Under the pieces are notes generated by a model, which saw nothing but the letters and a program-made list of their open reading frames with translations, did not search any database and was not told the DNA's origin. The translations under genes and the position numbers were made by a program. Shown here piece after piece: positions 35,891 through 48,089 of a stretch of 64,000 bases of DNA (the first letter of the stretch is position 1; each line of letters begins with the position of its first letter). Location: contig CM069872.1 of NCBI GenBank assembly GCA_036172665.1, positions 42,332,101-42,396,100 on the forward strand, written 5' to 3'. The DNA is from Prosopocoilus inquinatus. Taxonomy: Eukaryota; Arthropoda; Insecta; Coleoptera; Lucanidae.

Positions 35891-37213
35891 GTCGCTTTTT
35901 ACTTTACGAAATCTGGAGCGTCTTTTATTTTTATTTGTATTTTTAATTATTTTTTCCAAACTAATTTTCGTGTTTTCATTTTAATGAGTTTTGATATTGA
36001 TCTCTTTTGATTGTTTTCTTTTTCAAAACTGAATATAGTTTGTTTTTTATTCAATACCTGTCGGTCGTCTTTTGTACGATTATTATTTTGTTATTGTTAG
36101 TTTTCGTTTTGTTGATTTTTTTTTGAAAATTGAATGTCATCGTTTGTTGCTAATTCGATACCTGCCGATCGTCTTTTGTTTTCTTTTCGTTCTTTTATCC
36201 ATTTCGCACTTTTATTTCGAAGTTTGACGATTGCGTTTTTTTTTTTGTATTTATTTAATTTCTTCTTTAATTAATTTCGCAGTAGTAAGTACAGGAGAAC
36301 AGGAGAGGACCTAAAAAAATGAAAGAATACTACATAGAAATGTTTATCAAAATTTTAATGACAGATCAAAAAGTACAAAAAAGATATGTATACTTAGCTT
36401 TAAAAATAATTACGAGAAAAACAGCAATAATAGCAATACAATGTTTATTAAGAAAATGAATTAAAAAAGAATTCTGACAAAATAATTCTTTCATAAATCT
36501 AGTTCGCAACGTGTGACATTTTTTCATTCAAAAAATTACACTTTTACTATTCTTTAATCTAATTTGTCCAAAAAAATTTACTGCGTTAGGATTGCACAAA
36601 ATTGTCAAGTGTATCCGACATTCATTGCTTAAATAAGACATGTTATTCGAAGTCACGTGTGTAAGTGAGAAAACGTGCATCTTCATAAATTCTTTTTCAT
36701 ATTCACTTGATTTACAGGTACGCAGTTTCTCTTACGAAAAATATGTAACTAAGTTGAAATCATTAATTAAAGAATATAAACGTAAGAAGTAATTGCATCT
36801 TGATAACTTTAATAATAATAATTAATAAAATAAAACAATACAATACGTTTTCTTCTGAAAGTAACTAAGACATCTTAAATAAATCTTATGTGTTTCAGTA
36901 GCTATGTCATCCAACAGGGGTTTTGCAATACAGGGTTCATTCAAAAGGGTTTCTTCAATAGCGTCGTCCCTGTTCAATATATAAAAAAATGTTCTATATG
37001 TATAAGTTTCATCTTTTCAAGCTTCGCGTGATTTAAAATTACTTTAAAATACAATTTGTTTGTAGGAAATGAAACTTTTTTACTTTAATTGAAACACCTT
37101 TTATAATCAATTTAAGTTTCTAAGGTTATTTTAATGTAAGTTTAATAAGAGTTCTTTATTCCTAAGTATGATAGTTTCTAAGATGTTAGGCACTATTTAT
37201 GGTTCATCATGAC
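35891..37213. other. skewed low-complexity block then AT-rich DNA
   Basis: 35,890-36,285 is T-rich (vocabulary TTTTCGTT, TTCTTT) with a direct repeat of GATACCTGCCGATCGTCTTT at about 36,052 and 36,160. The bias flips to A-rich at about 36,290-36,470. No gene is seen. Confidence 0.45.
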
Positions 37214-37357
37214 TACAGGACGGAATTATATATTTTGTTCGGTTTATTTCGAGCGAGGCGGCAATGAGAGCGTGTGCATTCACACGTCGCTGCAGTATTA
37301 TACGTTTGCCGCCTCGTTTGTATTTAATCGAACAAAATATATAATTCCCTTCCCTGT
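37214..37357. repeat. MITE, copy 2 of the GAGGCGGC-arm family
   Basis: Arms TACAGGACGGAATTATATAT with TTTTGTTCGGTTTATTTCGA, GCGAGGCGGC at left, and their inverted copy at right. The central 40 bp differ from copy 1 at 1975-2108. Confidence 0.8.
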
Positions 37358-39710
37358 TGTATCGATAACTTAAATATTACTAAATAGTTTTAATTATTAC
37401 CACAATATATTAAAACAAATTAAACAATAAACCATGTGCAATATTTCTAAATTATTAAAGTATTATTCCTTCCTTTTAAGTCGGCATTAATGACTTTTAT
37501 CTACGAGAATCAAATACAGCATGATTCATCCGGCGATTGTATACGACCGTATGTTGCTGCTTCCACCATTATTCGTTTTAAGATGAGTTAAAAGAATTAA
37601 AAGCAATGAAAAATAATTATTATTAAATTAGGGGCGCGTACAGCTATTAAGTAATTAACGGCAGTTACTTTATTGAAGACGGACTGTAAAATTCAATTTC
37701 GTTCGAATTCGTGGGCTTTTAATTGAACTTCCTACACGCAATAATTAAAATTCTATGGAATGATTGTTTACTAGTTTTTAGTTTGCTCGTTTTTAATTAA
37801 AATATGGGCATAAAAATGTAAGCTTATTCCAAGGTATGCAATTTATTAGAATCCCACACGTATTACAAAAGAAATGCAAAATTTAATTACTTTAGAATAA
37901 TTTAGAATTCTAGTTTGTTTTCGCAAATAATAATTTGTTCTACAAAATTTTGTTGCAAATCAGTTTGTCTATCTTATTGCAATGTCAGGTCAAAGAGCGA
38001 TCGCAGGATCTGTTCAATAATTTCTTCGTTCAGAGATCTTTTTATTGTTTTGAACAAAATATTTACATGAATTCAAATAAGAATATTACAATTTACTTCT
38101 TCACTCTTCGAATCACATTGCTATGCATGTGCATTGTGGCTCCAATTATATACAGGTTGTTGCACGATCGCCCGCCAAATTGTATAGGGAGTATTCAAAG
38201 GGTTAAAAGGGAGTCTAGCATTTTATGTTTTTGCGTAAGAGCAAAAGTTCCCAACGGGGTTGATATTGATCTCCAAGGTGCCAACGAAAACTTAAACGGG
38301 GTCGATGGGCCTGCAAGGGTCTTTGGGGGGTCGATGAACTATTAATGGTCGACTGGAAGTCGTTTAAATTAGATCTATTTTCTATTACGCTGTTAAATTT
38401 ATTTAAATATAATGTAGACGGACAGCGCCCTCCTCTTTCAAAATTCTTCTATTTCAGTTGAACATAATTAACTATGAGCAAACTAAAAATATTAAAAAAA
38501 AAAATTAACTTAAAAGATAAAGCGTTTCTTTCTCAGCCAAGAAATGACAACACTTTGAAATGATTACGCTTTGATTCTATATTTTCGATTTAAATTTAAA
38601 GAAAAATATCATTTTTTACTCAGAGATCCGTTTTTGACGTTTAAGATTAGGGGAACAAATAAAAATAAACGAGCGAATAATAATAAATAATTCCCTTAAA
38701 ATAATTATAAATTCAGAAGCCGAAAAGTGGCTAAGAATGTTAATTGTATTTGTAATTAGAATAAAATATATTCAATGTATGGTCCAGAGATGGCGCTGTG
38801 AAAACATCCCACACCAACATGTTAGATTTGTAATTTAATTTTGAACAAGAAGGCAGAGTTTTGCAGAAAATGAAATGCTACCACAGGAAAATCGATTGAA
38901 ATTGGTTTTCTTTTCTATTTTGGTCAAGTGATGGCATTTTAGAACGATTCTCATCAAAGAAATGTTTTTTTTTATTACGAAATTTAATTAAATATTAAAA
39001 TCGTTGCAGAGTTAAGAATTAAGAAGAAAGTTCACGAATTTTGTTGAGAAAGATTTTATGATTTCCATTTCATTATAAAAAAAAAAACTGTTTGTAGTTA
39101 GAATATAAAGATGGACCGGTGCCACCGATATTAAAATCAAATTAGTTTTTATTTTGGAATTACAGATTGCATTTCAATCAGTTGAATAATATTGAATACG
39201 ACGAGCTTATTTATAGCATTCAGGTACTTTTTATCCAACTAACTGAACTGAAAAGAATATAAAGTTATAACTAGAGCTGGGATTATATTGTTACGAATTT
39301 AACGTTAATTTTAATTTATTTTATAATAATATTTGATGAAACTAAAACTAATATATTAGTGACTTTAACATTAAACCCGAGCGATTAAAATTATAAAATC
39401 TACTTCGACCAGAACTCTATTGCTCCGGCCGACCGTTTTAATATGCGAACTGGTTTCGTGATTCTTCTGTCGGGCGAAAAGCTTTTTTGGCTAAAATATG
39501 CAAAAAATATTTTATCACCTTATAAATAAAAAACCGACTACGAATTTATTTATTAAATATGTTTTCTGAACTATTTCGAGACTATCAATTGCGACAAACT
39601 ATAAAATTCCAGAAAGTGATAAAAAATGATATGTGGGGTGTCTCTAAATTCCGTAGACATGATTTAATCATAGATTCCTGAGCTCAAAATAAAACGATTT
39701 AACTAAACTA
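37358..39710. other. intergenic; no gene recognised
   Basis: The longest frame is 136 codons at 37,935-38,345 (+), which lacks any recognisable domain and changes composition halfway. It is treated as non-coding. No strong repeat was seen. Confidence 0.4.
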
Positions 39711-40775
39711 ATAGCGTTTTCGATTCGCTTGCACTGGTTGCACTCTGTGTATGTGTAGGCTTACTATAATCCTGAAGCTCTAAACCGGGACAGGAGTGGG
39801 AAACAGGATAGGGCAGAGAGAAACACATTACCCAGCTAGCAGAGTGACGTCGGAATTACGTCGTTTTTAGGTTATTTTACGTCATTGACGTCATTTGTCC
39901 CGAAATGTCAATATGATGAGTCGTACGACACGTATTAATAACGCTGTAAAAGTGAAGTCTTTAACACGTCAATAGAAAGTGATAATATGTTAGTATGTTT
40001 ATTTTTAAAAAATAATTAGTTTAAAAACATTTTTGGGACTAAACAGAAAGTGTAAATAAATACTTTGAATATATCTGAAGCCAATTATACCAAAATTAAT
40101 ATTGGAATTGTTATATTAAGGGAAATAATAACATGTAATTAATTGTGAATAAGAAATACCCCTACATAAATTTGGCTGAAAACGTGGAGGCGAAACACGT
40201 TACTTCATCGTCATTATCACGTCATTATGTTGTTTATTTACGTCACAATTATCGTCAAAAGTACGTTATCTACATAACGTCATATGGCTTGACTTATAAA
40301 GTGATTAAGACGTCGCTCAGACGTCTTTTGGATGTTAGAATGACGACATTTTAGTGACAAAGATGACGGCTTTATAACGCCCCTTTGACGTCACTCTGCT
40401 ATCTGGGTAGGTCACTACCAAAAAAGTTTTATTATTGATAGATAAGGTACCCAAAGTACCGAAAGTCCGCTGACGCAGCAAGTTAAATTATTTTTTGTAC
40501 CAAAATTTTAAATTAAACAACGTTCCATTTTAAATCAGAATTATTAAATGACGTGTTGCTGTCATGCTGTACGACGTACCAGCCGTATCGTTTTAAGTTT
40601 ATACAATCTTTAACCGGGACAAAATACCAAACCGGCCGGGATGCTGGGACTAATGTTTGAAACCGGGAAATATCGTAAGCCTATGGATGTGCATCTTCTT
40701 TTAATCTCATGTAATAACAAGGGATAGAGATACCCTTAGTGCAGCTAGTGTAAGCGAATTGAAAACACTATAACT
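39711..40775. mobile_element. composite of nested TIR elements with AGCGTTTTCGATTCGC outer ends
   Basis: Outer left end AGCGTTTTCGATTCGCTTGC then ACTGGTTGCACT; the outer right end, reverse-complemented, reads AGTGTTTTCAATTCGCTTAC, ACTAGCTGCACT. A second inverted pair (GTAGGCTTACTATAATCC and ATCGTAAGCCTATGG) lies inside, and a third element occupies 39,830-40,408. The outer family is the one inserted in DDX18 intron 9. Confidence 0.65.
39830..40408. mobile_element. TIR element packed with ACGTCA motifs
   Basis: Ends CCCAGCTAGCAGAGTGACGTC and its inverse GACGTCACTCTGCTATCTGGG, flanked by TA on both sides. Throughout the 580 bp, ACGTC/GACGT words recur at least ten times, in both halves, many as the full CRE-like TGACGTCA or ACGTCA. 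No transposase frame. It is nested inside 39,711-40,775. Confidence 0.75.
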
Positions 40776-42990
40776 AAACAGGCTTTGAGAAATTCGAAGT
40801 TCACCATTGGTATTGGTATATCGAAAACGGGAAGAGATACGAAGTCGGTTAAATTGGGGTAAAGTTGGGTATTCTGGTGGTGAACTATAATATGTTTTGG
40901 AAAATCTTCTACTTTTTGTAGTTTTTGAAATTTTATTTTAAACGTTTCTTCTCATTCCGACCCCGAAAAATGTTCAGTTCATTTATTAAGTCAAATAAGG
41001 AGTTTGTTAATGGCAGTTGAACAGCGTGGACTTTAGAAAGCATAAAACTGATTGAGCTTCAACTGGGGAAGGAAAGGGCTGGATGAAAACTTTATTTTTT
41101 ACTAAAGGGTCGATGGTAAAAAAAAGTGGTGAATACAAGTCATTCCTGTGTTGGAGACTTAAGTACTTTTCATGTTGGCACATGTCACCCAATTCGTTAG
41201 AAAGTTGCGACTACACCTTACAGGTACTGAACGTAACGCAGTTAAGACAGTTTCCAATACTTATTGTGAAGAGAATTATTGCTTTTGCAACTCTCGATAC
41301 CAGCTAAGAGGTCATTTTAATTGACATTGCAACCTAGCGTCACTGGTTCGAGAGTAGCAGGATGCAATCATATGCAACTTCGACAATGCTCGGTGGTACG
41401 AACATACCATGTTGTACTTGATGACTTGCAACTTTGATTAGAGTGACTCTCTCTTTTTTCAGCGTCTCTAAGACAAAAATACTAGAGGACTTTTGTACTC
41501 ACTTTTAACTCCTCTCTCATCCCCTATAATTTGGTGGGTCGGTCACGAAACACCCTGTATTGTAAGAAAATGCGAAGAGTTGAGAAATCTTTTGGATGGG
41601 GTAATGTTATTATGTAATATTTTTTTTGTGTTTTTTTCTTCTACGCCACATCTTTATCAGATTTAAGTTACGCGCAAGAATGCTCAAAATTGCCAGTCGG
41701 CATCAACTTCTGCGACCTTCTTCTTTGAGGCTAACTCATTGTTCGCGAAACAAACCAGCCTGTAATAACAATTAGTTAACAGCATACCCGTTCCATATTA
41801 CGCCACTGTGCACGTAGCAGAGCGTTGCGGCCTACCCAATTTCTCACTGCTCCTCATTATGGTGACCGCATAGTCGCCCTACATGGTCGTTCTCGTAGGT
41901 CGCACTTTTGGAAAGAACGGGGCACCTACTTCGCGGTTGACGTCACGCCAACTACCTACACCACCTGGATCGTAAAACGTTTGCTTTGATTTATCATAAC
42001 TTAAATAGGAAAAGGTTTGCTGGCTGAACGTTATTTGTTGTTATTTGCAACTCGAAAGTGATTGGATGCTTATAAAAAAAAGAAACATTCGACCTTAAGA
42101 GCTACGGCGCAAAAGGCCATGTAGAGGTACACCTGCGTTTGTTTTCCTTTTGGTGAGCAAGATGGCAAGAATGTCACCAGTGACCATTAAATTAATTACA
42201 CAAGAAAGATAGCCCAAAAATTATATAGTTTGAAAAAAATTGCAAAAAGTTGTTAGTACCTAGTTCTCGTATGGAATGTGTTGCTTTATTTGTAAACGCA
42301 AGTGTACAAAGTGAGAGTGAATGGTATTTAAAGTAAATATGTGAATTCATATTCTTTAGATCGAATTTAGAACGAATAAAACCAGTCCTTAAAGCGTTCC
42401 TATTGAATAAGATGATCTCACATTAAGTTATCAAGTTACTCTGAAAAAAAAGCTTCCGTTTCGTAAGTTAATATCTTTGGATTTCGTTAAGTCATTCTCA
42501 CAAAAAAAAAACTGTAGAAATTGTAACTAATTTTCTAATTGATTTCGAAAATAAAACTCACCATTTAAAAGAAGATTCAAAGATAATATTTTCTGTGTTG
42601 AAGTACATAAACCTTCAATTCTTCATCCAAAGCCAGGCTGCAATTAAAATCTCATTTCCAGTTTCGTTATCACTTTATTAATCTTGTTTTTTTTTTTTGT
42701 TTTGGTTAATAATAAACCTATTGCACCCTTCGTCTTTCTTTGTTAAAGCTACAAAAATTCTATTCTTCAATCATCAAATGAATTTGCTTGATCTTATTTA
42801 ATCGCAAATTTCTTTATCACTTCATATCTCCGACGTCTCTACGTCTTTCGTTCATTCGTTCTAAAACTCCGGCGTCCAAAAAATACAGTCCAAAGCTCGC
42901 TAATTTATTCTTGATTCAAATTTACTTCCTTTAATAAATATTTTAAGTTTATTTTGACGATAGTCTGGCAGTGTCCAAATAAATTAAGAC
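40776..42990. other. intergenic, mixed sequence
   Basis: 41,760-42,160 is a locally GC-richer, repeat-free stretch without a gene-like frame. 42,600-42,950 is T-rich. No gene. Confidence 0.35.
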
Positions 42991-42999
42991 ACAAGTTGC

Positions 43000-44960
43000 A
43001 AATATTACCCCCATTTAAAGATGAGGAAAATGGATTGAAAGTATTTTATCCAGCGACGAAAATGCTGGACGCTAAACGTTGAAAAAATTAGGTGCTTATA
43101 AAAGGATGCAACGGATTCAAACAGTTGAGCATTACTTTGTTTAGCATTGGTATCAATGACGAGGACTTGAAAATAACTGGATATACCAGTTATCGTAGAA
43201 AAAACTATTTTTATAGAAATGGATAGAAGGAAAGCAAGAGATAAACACACAATTACGCACCAAGAAATATCATTTGTTGGGAATTGAATTAACTATTCTA
43301 AAATTAAGCAGACAAATAAAAAGTTTCTTTATTGATCGCTTGCCCGATAATTTTGGAATAGATAGACATAAAACTAATAAGTTGGAAAAGCAATATAAAT
43401 GAGGAAACCAATAACAAAAGAAGACAGAGACTACTGAAGAAGAACAGAACACACTGTCAATGAAAATTGTTGTTTAAAGAAGATAAGAAAAAGAGAGAGA
43501 GAGAGAGAAAAGAAGAAGTTAGAAAGACGATGTAAAAGAGGAAATCAATAATTAACAGAGGCTTCAGTGACAGAATGTTGAAGAAGATCCTATCCTGCAT
43601 AGGAGGAAGATAAAGGAGAGAGAAGGGAGAAATAGAAAAAAATAAACGAAGACTTCAGTAGCAAACCAGATTCGTGAAAACAGAGCACACTATAAATGAA
43701 GATGATTTACGTCAATGGACGTTTTAGAATAAACACGCGAGAGAATACTACTTATGTTGCAGAAGATAAGAGAGGAAGAGCGATAAGAACTTAGTAAGAT
43801 GGTGTAAAGGAGGAAACAATAATAAACAAAGAAGAAGGAGATTCTGGATATGAAGAAGATACTAGAAAGACATCTAAGAAATAAAAAAAAATAAACGAAA
43901 ACTTTCGTAACGCACTACTGGATAAGATTCGTGAAAATACAGTATACTACAGATGAAGATGATTTACATGAATGCATACTATAAGGCAGGCACGCTAGAA
44001 AAAATGTTTAGGCGGCGTAGGACGAAGATAGAGAGAAGAAGTAAGAAAGTCGTTGATAAGAGTAAATCAGTAATATACGAAGACTTCAGTAACAAGTTAC
44101 TAGATAGGACGAAGATAAAAGAGAAGAATAAGTCAGAAATTTGTAAACGAGACTACCAAATAAATTAAATAGACACGCAAGAGAAAACTACTTATGTGAG
44201 AATGGATAGGAAAAAGGTAAGAGAAGGGGAGAGAGGGAAGACGAGGTTAGAAAGACACAGAACAGAGGTAAATCTAATAAACAAAGAATAAGAAGATCCT
44301 GGATATGAAGAAGGTATAATAAAGACACCTAAGAAATAAAAAAAAACAAAGACTTTCTTAACGGACTATTGGAGAAGATAAATAATAAAGAAGATCTACA
44401 TGAATGGATGTTATAGTTATAAGGTAGGCACGCAAGAAAAAAATGTGACTGAGGTATATGAGGAAGATAAGAGAGAGAAGAAATTAGAAAGTCGTTGATA
44501 AGAGGAAATCAATAATACACGAAGAGTTAAGTAACAAATTACCGAAGAAGATCCTAGATAGGAGAAAGATAAAAGAGAGACCTAAGAAGAAGTCAGAAAT
44601 TTGTATATGAGGCAACCAAATAATGAAGAATTCATTAACAGACTGCTGAAGGAGGTCATGCGAAAATAGGACACACTACCAATGAGGATGCAAGAGAATA
44701 TTATCAATGAAGATGCTCTATGTGAATGGATGTTATAAAATAGATATCCCGTTTAGGTGACAATGGAGATAAGGAAGGTAAAAGAGGGAAACGTAGAAAA
44801 AATATATAATTTAAAATAAATGTTAAATATTTAACTTTAATAACAAGTATTAACGAAATAGGACGTCGTGCCAACACAATTGCTGGAAAAAGAATGAAAA
44901 TAGAAGGAAGAAAAGAAAAGAAAAGTTCACTTCCTTCATTCATTCTGCGGTCCACGAAAT
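43000..44960 (+). repeat. purine-rich degenerate tandem repeat block
   Basis: Nearly 2 kb with a strong A+G excess on the plus strand. Phrases recur in diverged form every few hundred bases, for example GAAGATGATTTACATGAATG, GGATATGAAGAAG, and AGGCACGCWAGAAAAAATGT. A short (GA)n run is at 43,492-43,509. The repeat order is blurred by indels. No frame is conserved across copies, so I do not call it coding. Confidence 0.6.
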
Positions 44961-46180
44961 TTTACAAGAAGCAAAGATTCTAGATCACATTGTTGCTCTT
45001 AATGTACTATTAATTACGGTTATATTTCGCATCCCCTCCTCCTACGTATTTCATTAATTGCGAGATTTCCCATAATAAGGTTTTTTGAGGTATTTAATAA
45101 TGGGTATTACAGTAAAACGTTGCCTTACCCTTACAACGATACCCATTTCAAGAGGTTTCTTATTCAGGGCTATTCTGTAACATTGATATGCGTATCAATT
45201 GATATGGTCTTCAATAATTGTAGAGAATTTGTTAGGATTTCATAACATTTCACGCTTGAAACGGATTGCAGGTTGTTACGAAACTACTTACAGAATACCA
45301 ATTTTGCAAGGTCACTTGAAACAGCAATATCAAGTCCATGTCATTGTTACAGAATAGACCCCATTGAAGGAAGCTTCAATGACGTACTATGAATACAGAC
45401 ATAAGGGAATAAGACGTCATACCAACAGATTTGCTGGAGAAGGAATGAAAATAGAATCAAGAAAACCATAGACGATTTAGACACAAGACAAGTTCATTTA
45501 TTTGCTTCGCTTCGCGCTCCACGAAATTTTGCAAAAGATACTTTGACAGCAAAACACTGTTGCTCTTAATATTGACTCTTAAATTACGATTATATTTCGC
45601 ATCTTCCACCATGTACTTCATTCATGGTCACCTAGGCTTTTCATAGTACTTTCTACCTTGAGGGAGCTCATGTCTGTAATTCCTAATTCCTAAACAGGCC
45701 TTTGAAATGTTTTCTTCAGTAAGGGTTCCTTAGAATGGGCATTAAATTAAACCATTTCCTTACATTCTTACAGCGACATCTATTTCAAGGGGTTCTTTAC
45801 TCAAGGAAACCTCAATGCAACCTATGCAGACACAAGGAAATAGGATGTCGTCCAACAGATTTGCTGTGGAAAGAATGAAAATAGAACGATTCGTAGTTAG
45901 GTTCTTTGAGGTTTCGATCAATAAGGGGTTCCTTAGAATGGGTATTAAAGTAAAGCATTCCATTATTACAATGCCAATTTTAAGGGGTCTCTTACTGAAG
46001 GAGGTTTCAAGGGCTTGTGCTTGCACTAAGAATTAGGTTATTTGAGGTTTCCTTCAATATGGAGTTCCTTAGAATTGGTATTAGTAAATCATTGCCAAGA
46101 CCCATTGCATTAATGAAGGAAGCCTCAAGGATGTTTTGTGGTTACAAGCATAAGTCTCAGTTGGCGGAGAATCTTCTAAT
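44850..46180. repeat. second degenerate tandem region with embedded MITE
   Basis: ATAGGACGTCGTGCCAACA followed by TTGCTGG(A)AAAAGAATGAAAATA occurs near 44,858, 45,410 and 45,840. CACGAAATTTTRCAARA with TTATATTTCGCATC occurs near 44,954 and 45,522. GAAGCTTCAATGACG-like segments recur up to 46,120. Period is irregular, about 400-560 bp. Confidence 0.6.
45167..45362. repeat. MITE with GGGnCTATTCTGTAACA ends
   Basis: Left GGGCTATTCTGTAACATTGA; right CATTGTTACAGAATAGACCC, its inverse over about 20 bp. It interrupts the degenerate repeat region. Confidence 0.7.
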
Positions 46181-46184
46181 GGTG

Positions 46185-47860
46185 GAGGTTCAGGGTTCTT
46201 GTTTTGGTTAATATTACATAATTTTCTTTACATACCCATCATATAATTTTGTTGCATTTCTTCCGCACTTTTAACAGGCAATTCCTCCTTTATTACGAAG
46301 CTTAGATTCAACTTGACGTCAGGATCAAAATTAATTTCTAATAATACAAAACCGAAATAGAATATTAGAAAGTTTTCATCTTCTTTCCACTTCTTTGCAG
46401 AAAATTTTCTTGACATTTACAATACTACATAAATACACCGTACACAATGTCAAAATGTTTAAAAGTAATTTATTTTTATGTACAATAATTACGATTCCAA
46501 CCAATATTAATCAAGGCGCGACGTAATTTATTGCTCCTTGATGGTTTATAAGGCGGTGACATCAAAGTGTGCAAATCTGATTGTGAATAATTGGAATTCG
46601 AGTTATACATATTAAAATCACGAGCTCATTCGACTTCTAATGAAATTGACAGTTGCATGCATGCAGGAGATTTGATCTAGCAACATTTCCTTTAAAAGAG
46701 TTATAGGCGACATCGTGGGCGTTTCAGATTGATCCGGAGAAGGACATGAGTCAGAATTGCATAACTTGTTATTCTTGCAGTATGTGTGTACGACATGTTT
46801 AATAAGTGCATTTAAGGATGCCTGAAATGAAACCCCATTAGGGTGATTATTCAGCGTGATTAAAAGGACTAATCTAAGCCTTTAGATACCATCTTGATGG
46901 AGTAATTAACCTTGACAGTGTCGTTTGACTTTCTCTTATTGAAGAAACGTAATTTGCATATTTCCAAATGCAATAAATTCAGAATTGAAGTCATTTAGAT
47001 TTTGTAAGGACGATTTAAAGCGAGAGCATTAATTTTTTGATAAAATCTTTATTTGTGTTTTGTGTTAAATTAAATTTGATACGCTTCTAATTTTTTCTCT
47101 GAAGTAAGTACCCGAGGAATGCATTATGTAAGTGCTAATTAAAAAAAAAAGTATTGCAATGAAACACTCACATACATCTTGACTGTTTGCATAGCAAAAA
47201 TAGCTGTTCGTCACGTAAATTTTATTGCGTTATTAATATGATACATTTTTGCAATGCATCCTTGAAAAGAATGTATATGTCCAGGCAAGCGAATTAACTG
47301 AAAACGTGCTTGCCGTATAAATTCATTTAACGTTAAGAGTAGAATTTGAAATGCGACCAACTCAACCGTAAATTGAGTACTGGATTTGTTTACAAATTGT
47401 TCCATTTTTGGAAGTGTAGCGAAAACACGTCCTCAAAATATGTATGTACAGGACAAAGAAATGTGTAAAAGATTATTAAAAAGTATTGATACTATTAATA
47501 TTGACGGATTAAAATTTGCCTTGCTGAATTCGCAGCGAAAACAAAATGTTTATTTATACGAGCCGCACTACTCGTTATGTTAATAATGAGTGTCCTTAGG
47601 CAGGCTCGCCTGTTTAAGTCGTAACTGAGAAACACAGAGACATTCTCATCTTTATCAGTAATACTTATAAAAGAGATTCCCAAAGAAAATATTACGGAAT
47701 CCAATTTTTTTTTTAATATGTCGGAAAAATACAATAAATCAATTCAAGGTGCAGACTTATTGAGAAAAAAATTGTAGGAAAAAGTAACACAATTGTTGTT
47801 CAAATAGCTTCAAATAAATATTTTTCTTGTAAAATGCCAGTGCAATGTTTGTAGTTTACT
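46185..47860. other. repeat-poor intergenic DNA
   Basis: No gene or strong repeat. 46,490-47,040 is less biased in composition than its surroundings and could hold regulatory sequence. No specific motif supports this. Confidence 0.3.
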
Positions 47861-47869
47861 ACAAGAATA

Positions 47870-47990
47870 TTAAAAAAATTTGTTGCAAATCGTTTTTGAT
47901 TGCAGTGAAAACCTCGAGCAGCCTCTGTACAGCAGTTTCAGCCCTGCTTGAGGCTTCGTCAGCAGAGACGTAGCTCGACATTTCCACTGC
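47870..47990 (-). repeat. repeat shared with 5825-5950 (opposite orientation)
   Basis: TTGTTGCAAATCGTTTTTGA followed by TTGCAGTG, and GCTTCGTCAGCAGAGACGTA with GCTCGA, match the reverse complement of 5825-5950. On the minus strand both copies conceptually read LTKPQ-G and QSKTICNK, with diverged sequence between. Confidence 0.6.
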
Positions 47991-48042
47991 AAACAAAAAT
48001 GACTTGTCCTATTTATTCGCAATTGCGATGTAAGAGTGATGA

Positions 48043-48086
48043 ACAGATAAAACAGCGACATCGTACGATGTCGCTGTTTTATCTGT
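48043..48086. repeat. perfect 44-bp palindrome
   Basis: ACAGATAAAACAGCGACATC, then GTAC, then the exact reverse complement of the first 20 bases. No mismatch and no spacer. Partial versions (GCGAYATCSTRCGRTCGC-like) occur at about 5682 and 25,262. Confidence 0.95.
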
Positions 48087-48089
48087 ACA

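Noticed and set aside
37935..38345. 136-codon plus-strand frame
   Set aside because: Composition shifts from AT-rich hydrophobic to glycine/asparagine-rich halfway, no domain is recognised, and no supporting promoter or splice signals were seen.
43953..44168. Lysine/arginine-rich 71-codon frame in the purine-rich block
   Set aside because: Its charged composition is what any frame of A/G-rich repeat gives, and neighbouring repeat copies do not keep the frame.
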